Shown in pieces: positions 51,368 to 59,257 of a DNA stretch of 64,000 nucleotides; position 1 is the first letter of the stretch; every line of letters begins with the position of its first letter. The DNA comes from Streptomyces capitiformicae (GTDB taxonomy: Bacteria > Actinomycetota > Actinomycetes > Streptomycetales > Streptomycetaceae). The stretch spans positions 7,943,486-8,007,485 of the forward strand of contig NZ_CP022161.1 of NCBI RefSeq assembly GCF_002214185.1. The letters run 5' to 3'. The position numbers were made by a program, and so were the translations under genes. The notes beneath the pieces are model-generated. The model was not told the DNA's origin, made no database searches, and saw only the letters and a program-made list of their open reading frames with translations.

Positions 51368-52380
51368 TGAACGTAGTAAGTCGACGACTTCTGATACCCG
51401 CGGCGGCGACCGCGGCCGCCGCCCTCAGCCTCACCACTCTCTCCGCCTGCTCCAGCGCCGGCGCCGGCGCCGGCAACACGGACAAGTTCGACGTCGTCGC
51501 GTCGTTCTACCCGATGGCCTTCCTCGCCGAGCAGATCGGCGGGGACCACGTGAACGTCACCAGCCTCACCGAGCCCGGCCAGGAGCCGCACGACCTGGAG
51601 ATCAGCGCCAAGCAGACCGCGCAGCTCCAGGAGTCGGACGCGGTGCTCTATGTCAAGGAACTGCAGCCGGCCGTCGACGAGGCCGTCGCGCAGTCGGAGG
51701 TCAAGACCAAGATCGACGCGGCCGCGCTGACCAAGCTGGAGGACCACGGCGACCTCGAGGACAGCCACGAGCACGAGGGCGAGGAGGGCCACTCCGAGGA
51801 GCCCGCCGAGGAGCACTCCGAGGAGCACTCCGAGGAGCCCGCCGAGGAGGAAGAGCACACCCTCGACCCGCACATCTGGCTCGACCCGGTGAAGTACGCC
51901 GAAGTCGCCGAGGGCGTCGCCAAGGCCTTCGAGAAGGCCGACCCGGACAACGCGGCCGACTACAAGAAGAACGCCGAGGCCCTGGTCAAGAAGCTCGACG
52001 ACCTCAACACCCAGTTCACGGACGGCCTGAAGAACACCAGGACGAAGGTCTTCTTCACCAACCACGCCGCCTTCGGCTACCTCGCCGAGCGCTACGGCCT
52101 GACCATGGAGGCCATCTCCGGCCTCGACCCGGAGAGCGAGCCCAGCCCGGCCCGGATCAAGGAACTCCAGGAAGAGGCCAAGGCCGACGGCGTCACCACG
52201 GTCTTCTACGAGACACTGGTGTCCGACAAGACCGCGAAGACCCTCGCCGACGACGCGGGCCTCAAGACAGACGTCCTCGACCCGATCGAGGGCATCACCG
52301 AGAAGTCCCGGGGCGACGACTACTTCGCGGTCCAGGAAGCCAATCTCAAGGCGCTGCAGACGGCCCTGGGAGCCAAGTGA
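51367..52380 (+). CDS. znuA: Zinc ABC transporter substrate-binding lipoprotein
   Basis: 337 residues by my start. Lipoprotein signal: AALSLTTLSACSS with the lipobox Cys. The periplasmic-binding fold of the zinc/manganese cluster A-1 group follows: FDVVASFYPMAFLAEQIGGD, EPHDLEISAKQTAQLQESDA (first His ligand), then an Asp/Glu/His-rich loop (HEHEGEEGHSEEPAEEHSEE, continuing to EEEEH) before TLDPHIWLDPVKYAEV, and FFTNHAAFGYLAERYGL. The loop is the usual zinc-collecting insertion. The ATG at 51352 lies inside the Zur box/promoter, so I prefer the in-frame ATG at 51367 (MNVVSRRLL). First gene of znuACB-zur. Confidence 0.92.
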   Translation: MNVVSRRLLIPAAATAAAALSLTTLSACSSAGAGAGNTDKFDVVASFYPMAFLAEQIGGDHVNVTSLTEPGQEPHDLEISAKQTAQLQESDAVLYVKELQPAVDEAVAQSEVKTKIDAAALTKLEDHGDLEDSHEHEGEEGHSEEPAEEHSEEHSEEPAEEEEHTLDPHIWLDPVKYAEVAEGVAKAFEKADPDNAADYKKNAEALVKKLDDLNTQFTDGLKNTRTKVFFTNHAAFGYLAERYGLTMEAISGLDPESEPSPARIKELQEEAKADGVTTVFYETLVSDKTAKTLADDAGLKTDVLDPIEGITEKSRGDDYFAVQEANLKALQTALGAK

Positions 52381-52408
52381 TCCATCCAGTCCTCCGGAGG
52401 AAGCAGGC

Positions 52409-53176
52409 ATGACCGAGCCCGTCATATCGATGCGCGGCGTCCGCGCCGAACTGGGCTCGCGCACGGTCCTGCGCGGCATCGACCTCACCGTTCACCGCGG
52501 TGAGGTCGTCGCGCTGCTCGGCGCCAACGGTTCCGGCAAGTCGACCGCCGTACGCACGGTGATCGGCCAGGTGCCGGTGACCGACGGCGAGATCGAACTG
52601 TTCGGCACCCCGCGCCGCCGTTTCCGCGACTGGCGGCGGCTGGGCTACGTACCGCAGCGCACGACGGCGGCGGGCGGCGTACCCGCGACGGTGACGGAGG
52701 TCGTGGCGTCCGGCCGGCTCTCCCGCGCCCGCCTCGGCATCCTCCGCAGAACCGACCACGCGGCGATCCGGCGGGCCCTCGACCTGGTCGGCATGGCGGA
52801 CCGCGCCAAGGACTCGGTGAACGCCCTCTCCGGCGGCCAGCACCAGCGCGTCCTCATCGCCCGCGCCCTCGCCTCCGAGCCCGAACTGCTGATCATGGAC
52901 GAGCCGATGGCGGGCGTCGACCTGGCCAGCCAGGAGGTACTGGCGCAGACGCTGCGCGAGCAGGTCGCGGCCGGTACGACGGTCCTGCTCGTGCTGCACG
53001 AACTGGGTCCCCTGGAGCCGCTGATCGACCGCGCGGTCGTCCTCCGCGACGGCTGCGTCGTGCACGACGGCCCGCCCCCGAAGGCCGTCGGTCAGCATGC
53101 CCTGCCCGGCCACGACCACGTCCACCCGCACGCGGCGCCGGGCGCCGAGCCCCTCCGCACGGGCCTGTTGAGCTGA
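52409..53176 (+). CDS. znuC: Zinc ABC transporter ATP-binding protein
   Basis: 255-residue ATPase. Walker A is LLGANGSGKSTAVRTV near residue 40, with a Q-loop at YVPQRTTAAGG. The signature is NALSGGQHQRVLIARALASE, Walker B ELLIMDEPMAGVDLAS, and the switch His lies in TTVLLVLHELGPLE. The C-terminal stretch is His-rich (VGQHALPGHDHVHPHAA), which may sense or carry zinc. The ATG is 28 bp after the znuA stop, with GGAGGA upstream. It powers ZnuB-mediated zinc uptake. Confidence 0.93.
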   Translation: MTEPVISMRGVRAELGSRTVLRGIDLTVHRGEVVALLGANGSGKSTAVRTVIGQVPVTDGEIELFGTPRRRFRDWRRLGYVPQRTTAAGGVPATVTEVVASGRLSRARLGILRRTDHAAIRRALDLVGMADRAKDSVNALSGGQHQRVLIARALASEPELLIMDEPMAGVDLASQEVLAQTLREQVAAGTTVLLVLHELGPLEPLIDRAVVLRDGCVVHDGPPPKAVGQHALPGHDHVHPHAAPGAEPLRTGLLS

Positions 53177-53197
53177 GAAGGCGTTAAGGAACTCATC

Positions 53198-54130
53198 ATG
53201 GAAATCCTCGACTACGCCTTCATGCAGCGGGCCCTGCTCGCCGCCGTCCTCGTCGGCATCACCGCCCCCGCGATCGGCATCTACCTCGTCCAGCGCCGCC
53301 AGGCCCTCATGGGCGACGGCATCGGCCATGTCGCGATGACCGGCGTCGGCCTCGGCTTCATGCTCTCCTGGTCGCCGGTGTGGATGGCCACGCTCGTGTC
53401 CGTGGCCGGCGCGGTCCTGATGGAGCTGATCCGCTGGTACGGCAGGACACGCGGCGACATCGCGCTGGCCATGCTCTTCTACGGCGGTATGGCGGGCGGT
53501 GTGATGCTCATCAACCTCGCGCCCGGCGGCACCAACGCCAACCTGATGTCCTTCCTCTTCGGCTCGCTGTCGACCGTGTCACAGGAGGACATCACCGCGA
53601 TCTGCGTCCTCGCCGCGTTCGTGATCGTGATGACGCTGGCGCTGCGGCGGCAGCTGTTCGCGGTCAGTCAGGACGAGGAGTTCGCGCGGGTCACCGGGCT
53701 GCCGGTCCGTGCGCTCAACCTGCTGACGGCGGTCACGGCGGCCGTGACCGTGACGGTCGCCATGCGCGTCGTCGGACTGCTGCTGGTCTCCGCGCTGATG
53801 GTCGTGCCGGTCGCGGCCGCGCAGCAGCTCAGCCGCAGTTTCGCGGCGACCTTCGCGATCGCCGTGGCCATCGGGGTGTCCGTGACGGTCGGCGGCACGG
53901 TCACCTCGTACCACCAGGACGTGCCGCCCGGCGCGACGATCGTGCTGCTCGCCATCGCCGCCTTCATGGTGCTGACCGCGCTGGCGACGCCGCTGGCCAG
54001 GAGGCGTGCGCGGGCCCTGGAGCTCGCCGCGGGCGACCCTGCCGAGTGCGCGATTCCGGGGGCCGGCGCGAAGGCGGCGGACGAGAGGATTCCGGCCAGC
54101 CGGGGTTCCTCGGACGGGCTCGGCGTCTGA
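53198..54130 (+). CDS. znuB: Zinc ABC transporter permease
   Basis: 310-residue ABC-3 type permease with about eight membrane helices: MQRALLAAVLVGITAPAIGI, GHVAMTGVGLGFMLSWSPVW, the conserved loop GDIALAMLFYGGMAGGVMLI, DEEFARVTGLPVRALNLLTA, and VGLLLVSALMVVPVAAAQQL with SRSFAATF, the coupling region. The C-terminal ~40 residues are charged and cytoplasmic. It starts 21 bp after znuC. It forms the channel for zinc delivered by ZnuA. Confidence 0.93.
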   Translation: MEILDYAFMQRALLAAVLVGITAPAIGIYLVQRRQALMGDGIGHVAMTGVGLGFMLSWSPVWMATLVSVAGAVLMELIRWYGRTRGDIALAMLFYGGMAGGVMLINLAPGGTNANLMSFLFGSLSTVSQEDITAICVLAAFVIVMTLALRRQLFAVSQDEEFARVTGLPVRALNLLTAVTAAVTVTVAMRVVGLLLVSALMVVPVAAAQQLSRSFAATFAIAVAIGVSVTVGGTVTSYHQDVPPGATIVLLAIAAFMVLTALATPLARRRARALELAAGDPAECAIPGAGAKAADERIPASRGSSDGLGV

Positions 54131-54189
54131 AGGGGGTCTGCCGAGGCTGGCACAATGGCCCCGCAAGACCGCGATGTGAGGAGGCAACG

Positions 54190-54606
54190 GTGACGACCGC
54201 TGGACCTGTACGAGGTCGTTCCACCCGGCAGCGGGCAGCCGTGGCCGCGGCACTCGACGAGGTCGACGAGTTCCGCAGTGCGCAGGAGCTCCACGACATG
54301 CTGAAGCACCGCGGTGACTCTGTGGGGCTCACCACCGTGTACCGGACGTTGCAGTCCCTGGCGGACGCGGGTGAGGTCGATGTGCTGCGGACCTCGGACG
54401 GGGAGTCCGTGTATCGGCGGTGCTCCACCGGGGAGCATCACCATCATCTGGTGTGCCGGGTGTGTGGGAAGGCCGTTGAGGTGGAGGGGCCGGCGGTCGA
54501 GAAGTGGGCCGATGCGATTGCTTCTGAGCACGGGTATGTCAATGTGGCCCACACGGTGGAGATCTTCGGCACGTGTGCGGAGTGCGCGGGGGCGTCTGCC
54601 GAGTAG
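54190..54606 (+). CDS. zur: Fur-family zinc uptake regulator Zur
   Basis: 138-residue repressor. The winged helix occupies residues ~15-75 (RQRAAVAAALDEVDEFRSAQ, GLTTVYRTLQSLADAGEVDV). The zinc-binding and dimer domain carries GEHHHHLVCRVCGKAVEVEG and VEIFGTCAECAGASAE, the two CxxC pairs of the structural zinc plus the regulatory His cluster. The start is the GTG at 54190, with GAGGAGG 5 nt upstream. It closes the znuACB operon, 59 bp after znuB. With the Zur box at 51353 this makes a negative feedback loop on zinc uptake. Confidence 0.94.
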   Translation: MTTAGPVRGRSTRQRAAVAAALDEVDEFRSAQELHDMLKHRGDSVGLTTVYRTLQSLADAGEVDVLRTSDGESVYRRCSTGEHHHHLVCRVCGKAVEVEGPAVEKWADAIASEHGYVNVAHTVEIFGTCAECAGASAE

Positions 54607-54611
54607 GGTTC

Positions 54612-54686
54612 GTTTGCGGCTGCCGGTTCGTTGTGGCTTGTCGCGCCCCGCGGCGGAGCCGCACATCGGCACAGCCCCGCGCCCCT
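54612..54686. repeat. Dispersed REP-like intergenic repeat, copy 6 (short form)
   Basis: GCGGCGGAGCCGCACATCGG followed by CACAGCCCCGCGCCCCT, filling the gap between the convergent zur and YcxB-like genes almost completely. Confidence 0.85.
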
Positions 54687-55200
54687 AAGAGCTCAGCCTT
54701 CGTTTGAGAAGTGCTCGGAGGCCGTCCACATCCCTTGTGCCTCGCTTCGGCAGCGGGATCGGCGTCGGCGGGTATGCGTGCGTGGTGAGGAGTACGAAGG
54801 TCCTTCGTGTCTCCTCGTAGCGCGGGATCTCTGACCAGCGGGTCATTCTTTCGGGGCCCCTGGTTGTCGTGGTCGTGACGCCCCACGGGTCCAGAACCGC
54901 ACGGTGCAGCCCTCGCTCGGCCGCCCGTCGATGGAGACGGTGGGCCTGGAGCCAGGGCAGGACGACCAGGCCGACGACCGCCGTACCCGCCATCACCAGA
55001 ACCTGAGTGGCAGGAACCGTACTGCCGAACGTCAGCGATGCGACGGCCACGAAGGCGCTCGCGCCGCCGGAGAAGAGGAGCAGGCCCCGTCCCCAGCGGC
55101 CGAGGGACGAGGCGCGTGCGGAGGCGGTGAGTGCCTCGTGGAACTCACCGACCGTCGGCCGATACACCAGCTCGACGTGCTCCCCATCCGCCTCGGCCAA
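54685..55200 (-). CDS. YcxB-like membrane protein
   Basis: 171 residues. After VELVYRPTVGEFHEALTASA two membrane helices follow (GRGLLLFSGGASAFVAVASL and QVLVMAGTAVVGLVVLPWLQ). The C-terminal PH-like YcxB domain follows (ERGLHRAVLDPWGVTTTTTR, WSEIPRYEETRRTFVLLTTH, then PIPLPKRGTRDVDGLRALLK). It starts with a TTG at 55200 with GGAGGAGGG upstream, placed exactly at the uppS stop, 3 bp away, so it is cotranscribed with uppS. Function of the family is unknown; it resembles the bPH-type membrane domains. Confidence 0.78.
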   Translation of the reverse strand: MAEADGEHVELVYRPTVGEFHEALTASARASSLGRWGRGLLLFSGGASAFVAVASLTFGSTVPATQVLVMAGTAVVGLVVLPWLQAHRLHRRAAERGLHRAVLDPWGVTTTTTRGPERMTRWSEIPRYEETRRTFVLLTTHAYPPTPIPLPKRGTRDVDGLRALLKRRLSS

Positions 55201-55203
55201 AGG

Positions 55204-56043
55204 TCAACCCTCCTCCGTCCGGCCCTCCATCGCCAGCAGTTCCTCGTTCGGGATGGCGCCGCCGAAGCGGCGGTCGCGGGAGGCGAATTCGACGCAGGCT
55301 CGCCAGAGGTCGCGGCGGTCGAAGTCGGGCCAGAGGACGTCCTGGAAGACCATCTCGGCGTAGGCGCTCTGCCAGAGCAGGTAGTTGGAGGTGCGCTGCT
55401 CGCCGCTGGGGCGCAGGAAGAGGTCCACGTCGGGCATGTCGGGGTAGTAGAGGTACTTCGCGAGGGTCTTCTCGTTGACCTTCGACGGGTCGAGGCGGCC
55501 CGCCTTCACGTCCTCGGCGAGGGCCTGCGCGGCGTCGGCGATCTCGGCGCGGCCGCCGTAGTTCATGCAGAAGTACAGGGTGAGCTTGTCGTTGCCCTTG
55601 GTCTGCTCCTGGGCGACCTGGAGCTCCTTGGCGACGGACTTCCACAGCTTGGGCATACGGCCGACCCAGCGGACCCGGATGCCGAGTTCGTCGAGCTGGT
55701 CGCGGGTCTTGCGGATGAAGTCGCGGTTGAAGTTCATGAGGAAGCGGACCTCGTCGGGCGAGCGCTTCCAGTTCTCGGTGGAGAAGGCGTAGAGGGAGAT
55801 GTTGCGGACGCCCATCTCGATCCCGCCCTGGAGTACGTCGAGGACGCGCTCGGCGCCGACCTTGTGGCCTTCCGTGCGCGGCAGTCCGCGCTCCTTCGCC
55901 CAGCGGCCGTTCCCGTCCATGACGATCGCCACATGCTCGGGGATCAGCTCACCGGGGAGCTTCGGCGCGCGGGCGCCGGACGGGTGCGGCTCCGGCGTCC
56001 TGTACTCGCGGCGCTGGCGCCCCAGGATCCCGCGTACGACCAT
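55204..56043 (-). CDS. uppS: Isoprenyl (undecaprenyl-type) diphosphate synthase
   Basis: 279-residue cis-prenyltransferase making the long-chain polyprenyl diphosphate used as carrier lipid for cell-wall synthesis. All family motifs are present: [20 protein letters not shown] with the catalytic Asp, [60 protein letters not shown], and [20 protein letters not shown] followed by AYAEMVF. It lies downstream of recO on the same strand, 50 bp apart, with short tandem repeats between them, and is followed by the coupled YcxB-like gene. Confidence 0.94.
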   Translation of the reverse strand: MVVRGILGRQRREYRTPEPHPSGARAPKLPGELIPEHVAIVMDGNGRWAKERGLPRTEGHKVGAERVLDVLQGGIEMGVRNISLYAFSTENWKRSPDEVRFLMNFNRDFIRKTRDQLDELGIRVRWVGRMPKLWKSVAKELQVAQEQTKGNDKLTLYFCMNYGGRAEIADAAQALAEDVKAGRLDPSKVNEKTLAKYLYYPDMPDVDLFLRPSGEQRTSNYLLWQSAYAEMVFQDVLWPDFDRRDLWRACVEFASRDRRFGGAIPNEELLAMEGRTEEG

Positions 56044-56068
56044 GTGCTACTCGTCTCCCTTTTTCCGC

Positions 56069-56102
56069 TTACTTCTTACTTCTCTTACTTCTCTTACTTC
56101 TC
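56069..56102. repeat. 9-bp tandem repeats over the recO stop codon
   Basis: On the minus strand GAGAAGTAA occurs three times in a row (56102 down to 56076), followed by GAAGTAA. The first copy is the end of recO (Glu-Lys-stop). Each further copy restates an in-frame Glu-Lys-stop. Confidence 0.88.
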
Positions 56103-56840
56103 CACGTACCGAAGCGAGCGCAGGCCACGCTCCAGATGCCAGTGCAGGTACGCGGACACCAGTCCGCTCCCCTCCCTGACGTACCGCGGCTCGCACGCGT
56201 CCGCGGTCTCCCAGTCTCCCGTCAGCAGCGCGCCGAGGAGTTCCAGGGCCTGCGCAGAGGGTACGACGCTGCCGGGCACCCGGCAGTCCACGCAGACGGA
56301 GCCGCCGGCCGCGACCGAGAAGAACCGATTCGGTCCGGGCAGCCCGCACTTCGCGCAGTCGCTGAAGCTGGGGGCGTAGCCGTTGACGGCGAGCGAGCGG
56401 AGCAGGAAGGCGTCGAGAACGAGGTGCGGCGCGTGCTCGCCGCGGGCGAGGGTGCGCAGCCCGCCGACGAGCAACAGGTACTGCTGCACGGCGGGCTCGC
56501 CCTCGTGGTCAGTGAACCGCTCGGCGGTCTCCAGCATGGCCGTCCCGGCGGTGTAGCGGGCGTAGTCGCTGACGATCCCGCCGCCGTACGGAGCGATCGT
56601 CTCGCTCTGCGTGCACAGGGGCAGCCCGCGCCCGATCAGCTCACTGCCCCGCGCGAAGAACTGCACGTCCACATGCGAGAAGGGTTCGAGCCGGGCGCCG
56701 AACTTGGACTTGGTCCGCCGCACTCCCCGGGCCACCGCCCGTACCCGTCCATGGCCTCGGGTGAGCAACGTGATGATCCGGTCCGCTTCTCCCAGCTTCT
56801 GGGTGCGCAAGACGATGCCGTCGTCCCGGAAAAGGCTCAT
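56094..56840 (-). CDS. recO: DNA repair and recombination protein RecO
   Basis: 248 residues. The N-terminal OB fold reads MSLFRDDGIVLRTQKLGEAD, RIITLLTRGHGRVRAVARGV and RRTKSKFGARLEPFSHVDVQ. A helical middle follows, then a zinc motif in DCAKCGLPGPNRFFSVAAGG and SVCVDCRVPG (two CxxC pairs), and a helical C-terminus. It works with RecF/RecR to load RecA on SSB-coated DNA. It is intact, with the family-typical ATG at 56840. Only 16 bp upstream of this ATG the DNA becomes 23S rRNA tail, so its native promoter region is not present in the usual form. Confidence 0.93.
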   Translation of the reverse strand: MSLFRDDGIVLRTQKLGEADRIITLLTRGHGRVRAVARGVRRTKSKFGARLEPFSHVDVQFFARGSELIGRGLPLCTQSETIAPYGGGIVSDYARYTAGTAMLETAERFTDHEGEPAVQQYLLLVGGLRTLARGEHAPHLVLDAFLLRSLAVNGYAPSFSDCAKCGLPGPNRFFSVAAGGSVCVDCRVPGSVVPSAQALELLGALLTGDWETADACEPRYVREGSGLVSAYLHWHLERGLRSLRYVEK

Positions 56841-56856
56841 CGCGCGCCACCACGGA

Positions 56857-56916
56857 GATATGGAAGCCCAGTAATGGGTGGAGTTGACTGGTACTAATAG
56901 GCCGAGGGCTTGTCCT
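56857..56916 (+). rRNA. 3' terminal fragment of 23S rRNA (~60 nt)
   Basis: ATATGGAAGCCC, then GGTGGAGTTGACTGGTACTA and ATAGGCCGAGGGCTTGTCC form the recognisable last helix and 3' end of actinobacterial 23S rRNA. Nothing of the other ~3 kb of 23S or of 16S is present; recO begins at once on the other side. The exact left boundary of the match is judged by eye. Confidence 0.8.
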
Positions 56917-57020
56917 CAGTTGCTCGCGTCCACTGTGTCAGTTCTGAGACAACGAACAGTTGTCGGCTTTGAGCTGAGCATCTAACTGAAGAGTGTGCTT
57001 GTTCGCTCGAAACCAATAGG

Positions 57021-57140
57021 GTTTCGGTGGTCATAGCGTGAGGGAAACGCCCGGTTACATTCCGAACCCGGAAGCTAAGCCTTACAGCGCCGATGGTACT
57101 GCAGGGGGGACCCTGTGGGAGAGTAGGACACCGCCGAACA
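57021..57140 (+). rRNA. rrf: 5S ribosomal RNA
   Basis: Complete ~120-nt 5S rRNA: it starts GTTTCGGTGGTCATAGCGTG, continues CGCCCGGTTACATTCCGAAC and CCGGAAGCTAAGCC, and ends AGTAGGACACCGCCGAACA. The 5' and 3' ends pair as the terminal stem (CGGTGGT with ACACCGCCG). The spacing of ~105 nt from the 23S tail is normal for a Streptomyces rrn operon. It may not be expressed here, because the rest of the operon and its promoters are missing upstream. Confidence 0.95.
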
Positions 57141-57149
57141 ATCTTTGAA

Positions 57150-57199
57150 GGACCCCTGGTCACCAGCGTTCAGCTGGGACCAGGGGTCCTTTTGTTTTT
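57150..57199 (+). terminator. rrn operon terminator
   Basis: GGACCCCTGGTC (57150-57161) pairs with GACCAGGGGTCC (57178-57189), followed by TTTTGTTTTT. It is a classic rho-independent terminator directly after the 5S rRNA and before the next gene. Confidence 0.92.
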
Positions 57200-57233
57200 A
57201 CAATGCTTGCGGTACCGAAGACAGGAGTCACCG

Positions 57234-59180
57234 ATGTCCACCAACTCTCCCGACGATCGACCGGAGCGCGACCAGCGGCGACGGGACAGTGGTGACCGTG
57301 GTGGCTACCGGGGTGGACCGCGTCGGGACAGCGACCGACGCGACAACGACCGTGGTGGCTACGGGCGTCGTGACGATCGCCGCGGTGATGACCGTCGAGG
57401 TGACGACCGCGGTGGCTTCCGTCGCGGCGATGATCGCGGTGGCTTCCGTCGTGATGACAGCCGTGGCGGCGAGCGTGGCGGATTCCGTGGGCGTGACGAC
57501 CGTCGTGAGGGTGACCGTGGGCCTCGTCCCGCCTTCCGTCGCGACGACCGCCCCGGGGGACCGCGTCGTGACGACCGCCCCGGGGGACCGCGTCGTGACG
57601 ACCGCGACCGGGACCGTGACCGTGGCTTCCGGCGGGACGGAGACCGTCCTGGTTTCCGTCGCGATGACCGGCGTGACGAGCGGCGTGACGAGCGGCGTGA
57701 CGACGACCGCGGTGGCTTCGGCCGTCGTGACGACCGTCCCGCGTTCCGCCGTGATGATCGTCGTGAGGACCGGCGTGACAGCGGAGACCGGGGCGGCTTC
57801 CGCCGCGACGACCGGGACCGGGACCGTGATCGTGGCTTCCGGCGGGACGCCCGTGACGAGCGCCGTGACGGCGACCGTCCCTCGTACCGTCGTGACGACG
57901 ATCGCGGTGGTTTCCGTCGCGATGACAGCCGTGGTGAGCAGCGAGGTGGGTTCCGCGGACGTGACGACCGGCGCGATGACCGGCGTGGGGACGACCGCGG
58001 TGGACGTCCGCCGTTCCGACGTGACGACCGGCGCGACGATCGGCGGGACGCGGATCGGCCGGCCTTCCGTCGCGATGACCGGCGTGACGACCGCGGTGAC
58101 CGCCGGGACAGTGACCGTCCCTCGTACCGTCGTGACGACGACCGCGGTGGTTTCCGGCGGGACGACAGCCGTGGTGGCGAGCGTGGCGGATTCCGTGGCC
58201 GTGACGATCGCGGCCGTGACGATCGCGGTCGTGGTCCCCGGCGTGACGACCGCGGCGGTCGGCCCGGTGGTTTCCGTGGGCGGGACGACCGGCGGGGCGG
58301 TGACGACCGGCGCGGTGGCGGGCGCTTCCGTGATGAGCGGGACCGGGACCGCGAGCCGATCAAGCGGCTGCCGATCCCGGAGGACGTCACTGGCGAGGAG
58401 ATCGACAAGGACGTACGGCAGGAGCTGCAGAGCCTGCCCAAGACGCTCGCCGACGACGTCGCCAAGAACCTGGTGATGGTCGCCCGGCTCATCGATGAGG
58501 ACCCCGAGGGCGCGTACGGCTACTCCAGGGTGGCCTTGCGGCTGGCGTCGCGTGTCGCCGCCGTACGCGAGGCGGCCGGCTTCGCCGCGTACGCGAACCA
58601 GAAGTACAGCGAGGCGCTCGCCGAGTTCCGGGCCGCGCGGCGGATGACCGGCAACGTGGACCTGTGGCCCGTGATGGCCGACTGCGAGCGCGGTCTCGGG
58701 CGGCCCGAGAAGGCGCTCGACATGGCCGGGGCGCCCGAGGTGCACAAGCTGGACAAGGCCGGCCAGGTCGAGATGCGGCTTGTCGCGGCCGGTGCCCGGC
58801 GTGACATGGACCAGCTCGACGCGGCCATCGTGACCCTGCAGAGCCCTGAGCTGGCCTCCAACTCCGTACAGCCGTGGACCGCGCGGCTGCGGTACGCGTA
58901 CGCCGACGCGCTGCTCGCGGCCGGGCGGGCGGACGAGGCGCGGGAGTGGTTCGCCAAGGCCGTCGAAGCCGACAAGGACGGCAGCACCGACGCGTCGGAC
59001 AGGCTCGCCGAGATGGACGGCGTCGAGTTCGTCGATGTCCTCGACGACAGCGAGGCCGACCAGGCGGGCGACGGCGAGCCGCAGATTCCGTCCGCAGCAG
59101 CGGATGACGCGGATGACACGGATGACGAGACCGTCGACGAGGACAAGGTCGACGAGGCCGTCAAGGACGACAAGGACTGA
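57234..59180 (+). CDS. Arg/Asp/Gly-repeat protein with C-terminal TPR-like domain
   Basis: 648 residues. Residues ~10-390 are a low-complexity repeat region almost wholly of Arg, Asp and Gly with some Phe and Pro: recurring DDRGGFRRDDSRGGERGGFR, GRDDRR, RPAFRRDDRR and DRDRDRGFRRD units. It resembles eukaryotic RGG boxes that bind RNA. Residues ~400-600 are helical and TPR-like: GEEIDKDVRQELQSLPKTLA, DDVAKNLVMVARLIDEDPEG, YANQKYSEALAEFRAARRMT, YADALLAAGRADEAREWFAK. The tail is acidic. The ATG at 57234 has AGGAG upstream. The other long frames across the repeat are shadows of the GAC/CGN codon bias. I infer RNA binding from composition and from the position behind the 5S gene. Confidence 0.85.
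   Translation: MSTNSPDDRPERDQRRRDSGDRGGYRGGPRRDSDRRDNDRGGYGRRDDRRGDDRRGDDRGGFRRGDDRGGFRRDDSRGGERGGFRGRDDRREGDRGPRPAFRRDDRPGGPRRDDRPGGPRRDDRDRDRDRGFRRDGDRPGFRRDDRRDERRDERRDDDRGGFGRRDDRPAFRRDDRREDRRDSGDRGGFRRDDRDRDRDRGFRRDARDERRDGDRPSYRRDDDRGGFRRDDSRGEQRGGFRGRDDRRDDRRGDDRGGRPPFRRDDRRDDRRDADRPAFRRDDRRDDRGDRRDSDRPSYRRDDDRGGFRRDDSRGGERGGFRGRDDRGRDDRGRGPRRDDRGGRPGGFRGRDDRRGGDDRRGGGRFRDERDRDREPIKRLPIPEDVTGEEIDKDVRQELQSLPKTLADDVAKNLVMVARLIDEDPEGAYGYSRVALRLASRVAAVREAAGFAAYANQKYSEALAEFRAARRMTGNVDLWPVMADCERGLGRPEKALDMAGAPEVHKLDKAGQVEMRLVAAGARRDMDQLDAAIVTLQSPELASNSVQPWTARLRYAYADALLAAGRADEAREWFAKAVEADKDGSTDASDRLAEMDGVEFVDVLDDSEADQAGDGEPQIPSAAADDADDTDDETVDEDKVDEAVKDDKD
57270..58370 (+). repeat. Coding minisatellite of GGTGGCTTCCGTCG-type units
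   Basis: Degenerate in-frame repeats of about 15-75 bp encode the RGG/RDD region. The longest recurring block (DDRGGFRRDDSRG, then ERGGFRGRDDR) appears three times, near 57420-57520, 57900-58000 and 58130-58230. Because every unit keeps the frame, length can vary between strains. Confidence 0.85.
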
Positions 59181-59197
59181 CGTTCGGCAGGCGCGGT

Positions 59198-59235
59198 GAA
59201 GGGGCGGGATTCCACGTACGGGATCCCGCCCCTTC
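59198..59235. terminator. Terminator between the repeat protein and DUF1015 genes
   Basis: GAAGGGGCGGGAT (59198-59210) pairs with ATCCCGCCCCTTC (59223-59235). It sits between two convergent genes, 18 bp after the repeat-protein stop. Confidence 0.85.
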
Positions 59236-59257
59236 GTATGTCGGCTGTCGGCGCGGC

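Noticed and set aside
57145..58476. 443-codon plus-strand frame rich in Val, Thr and Ala overlapping the repeat gene
   Set aside because: Shadow frame of the same minisatellite; no ribosome site, and the TPR-like domain continues only in the other frame.
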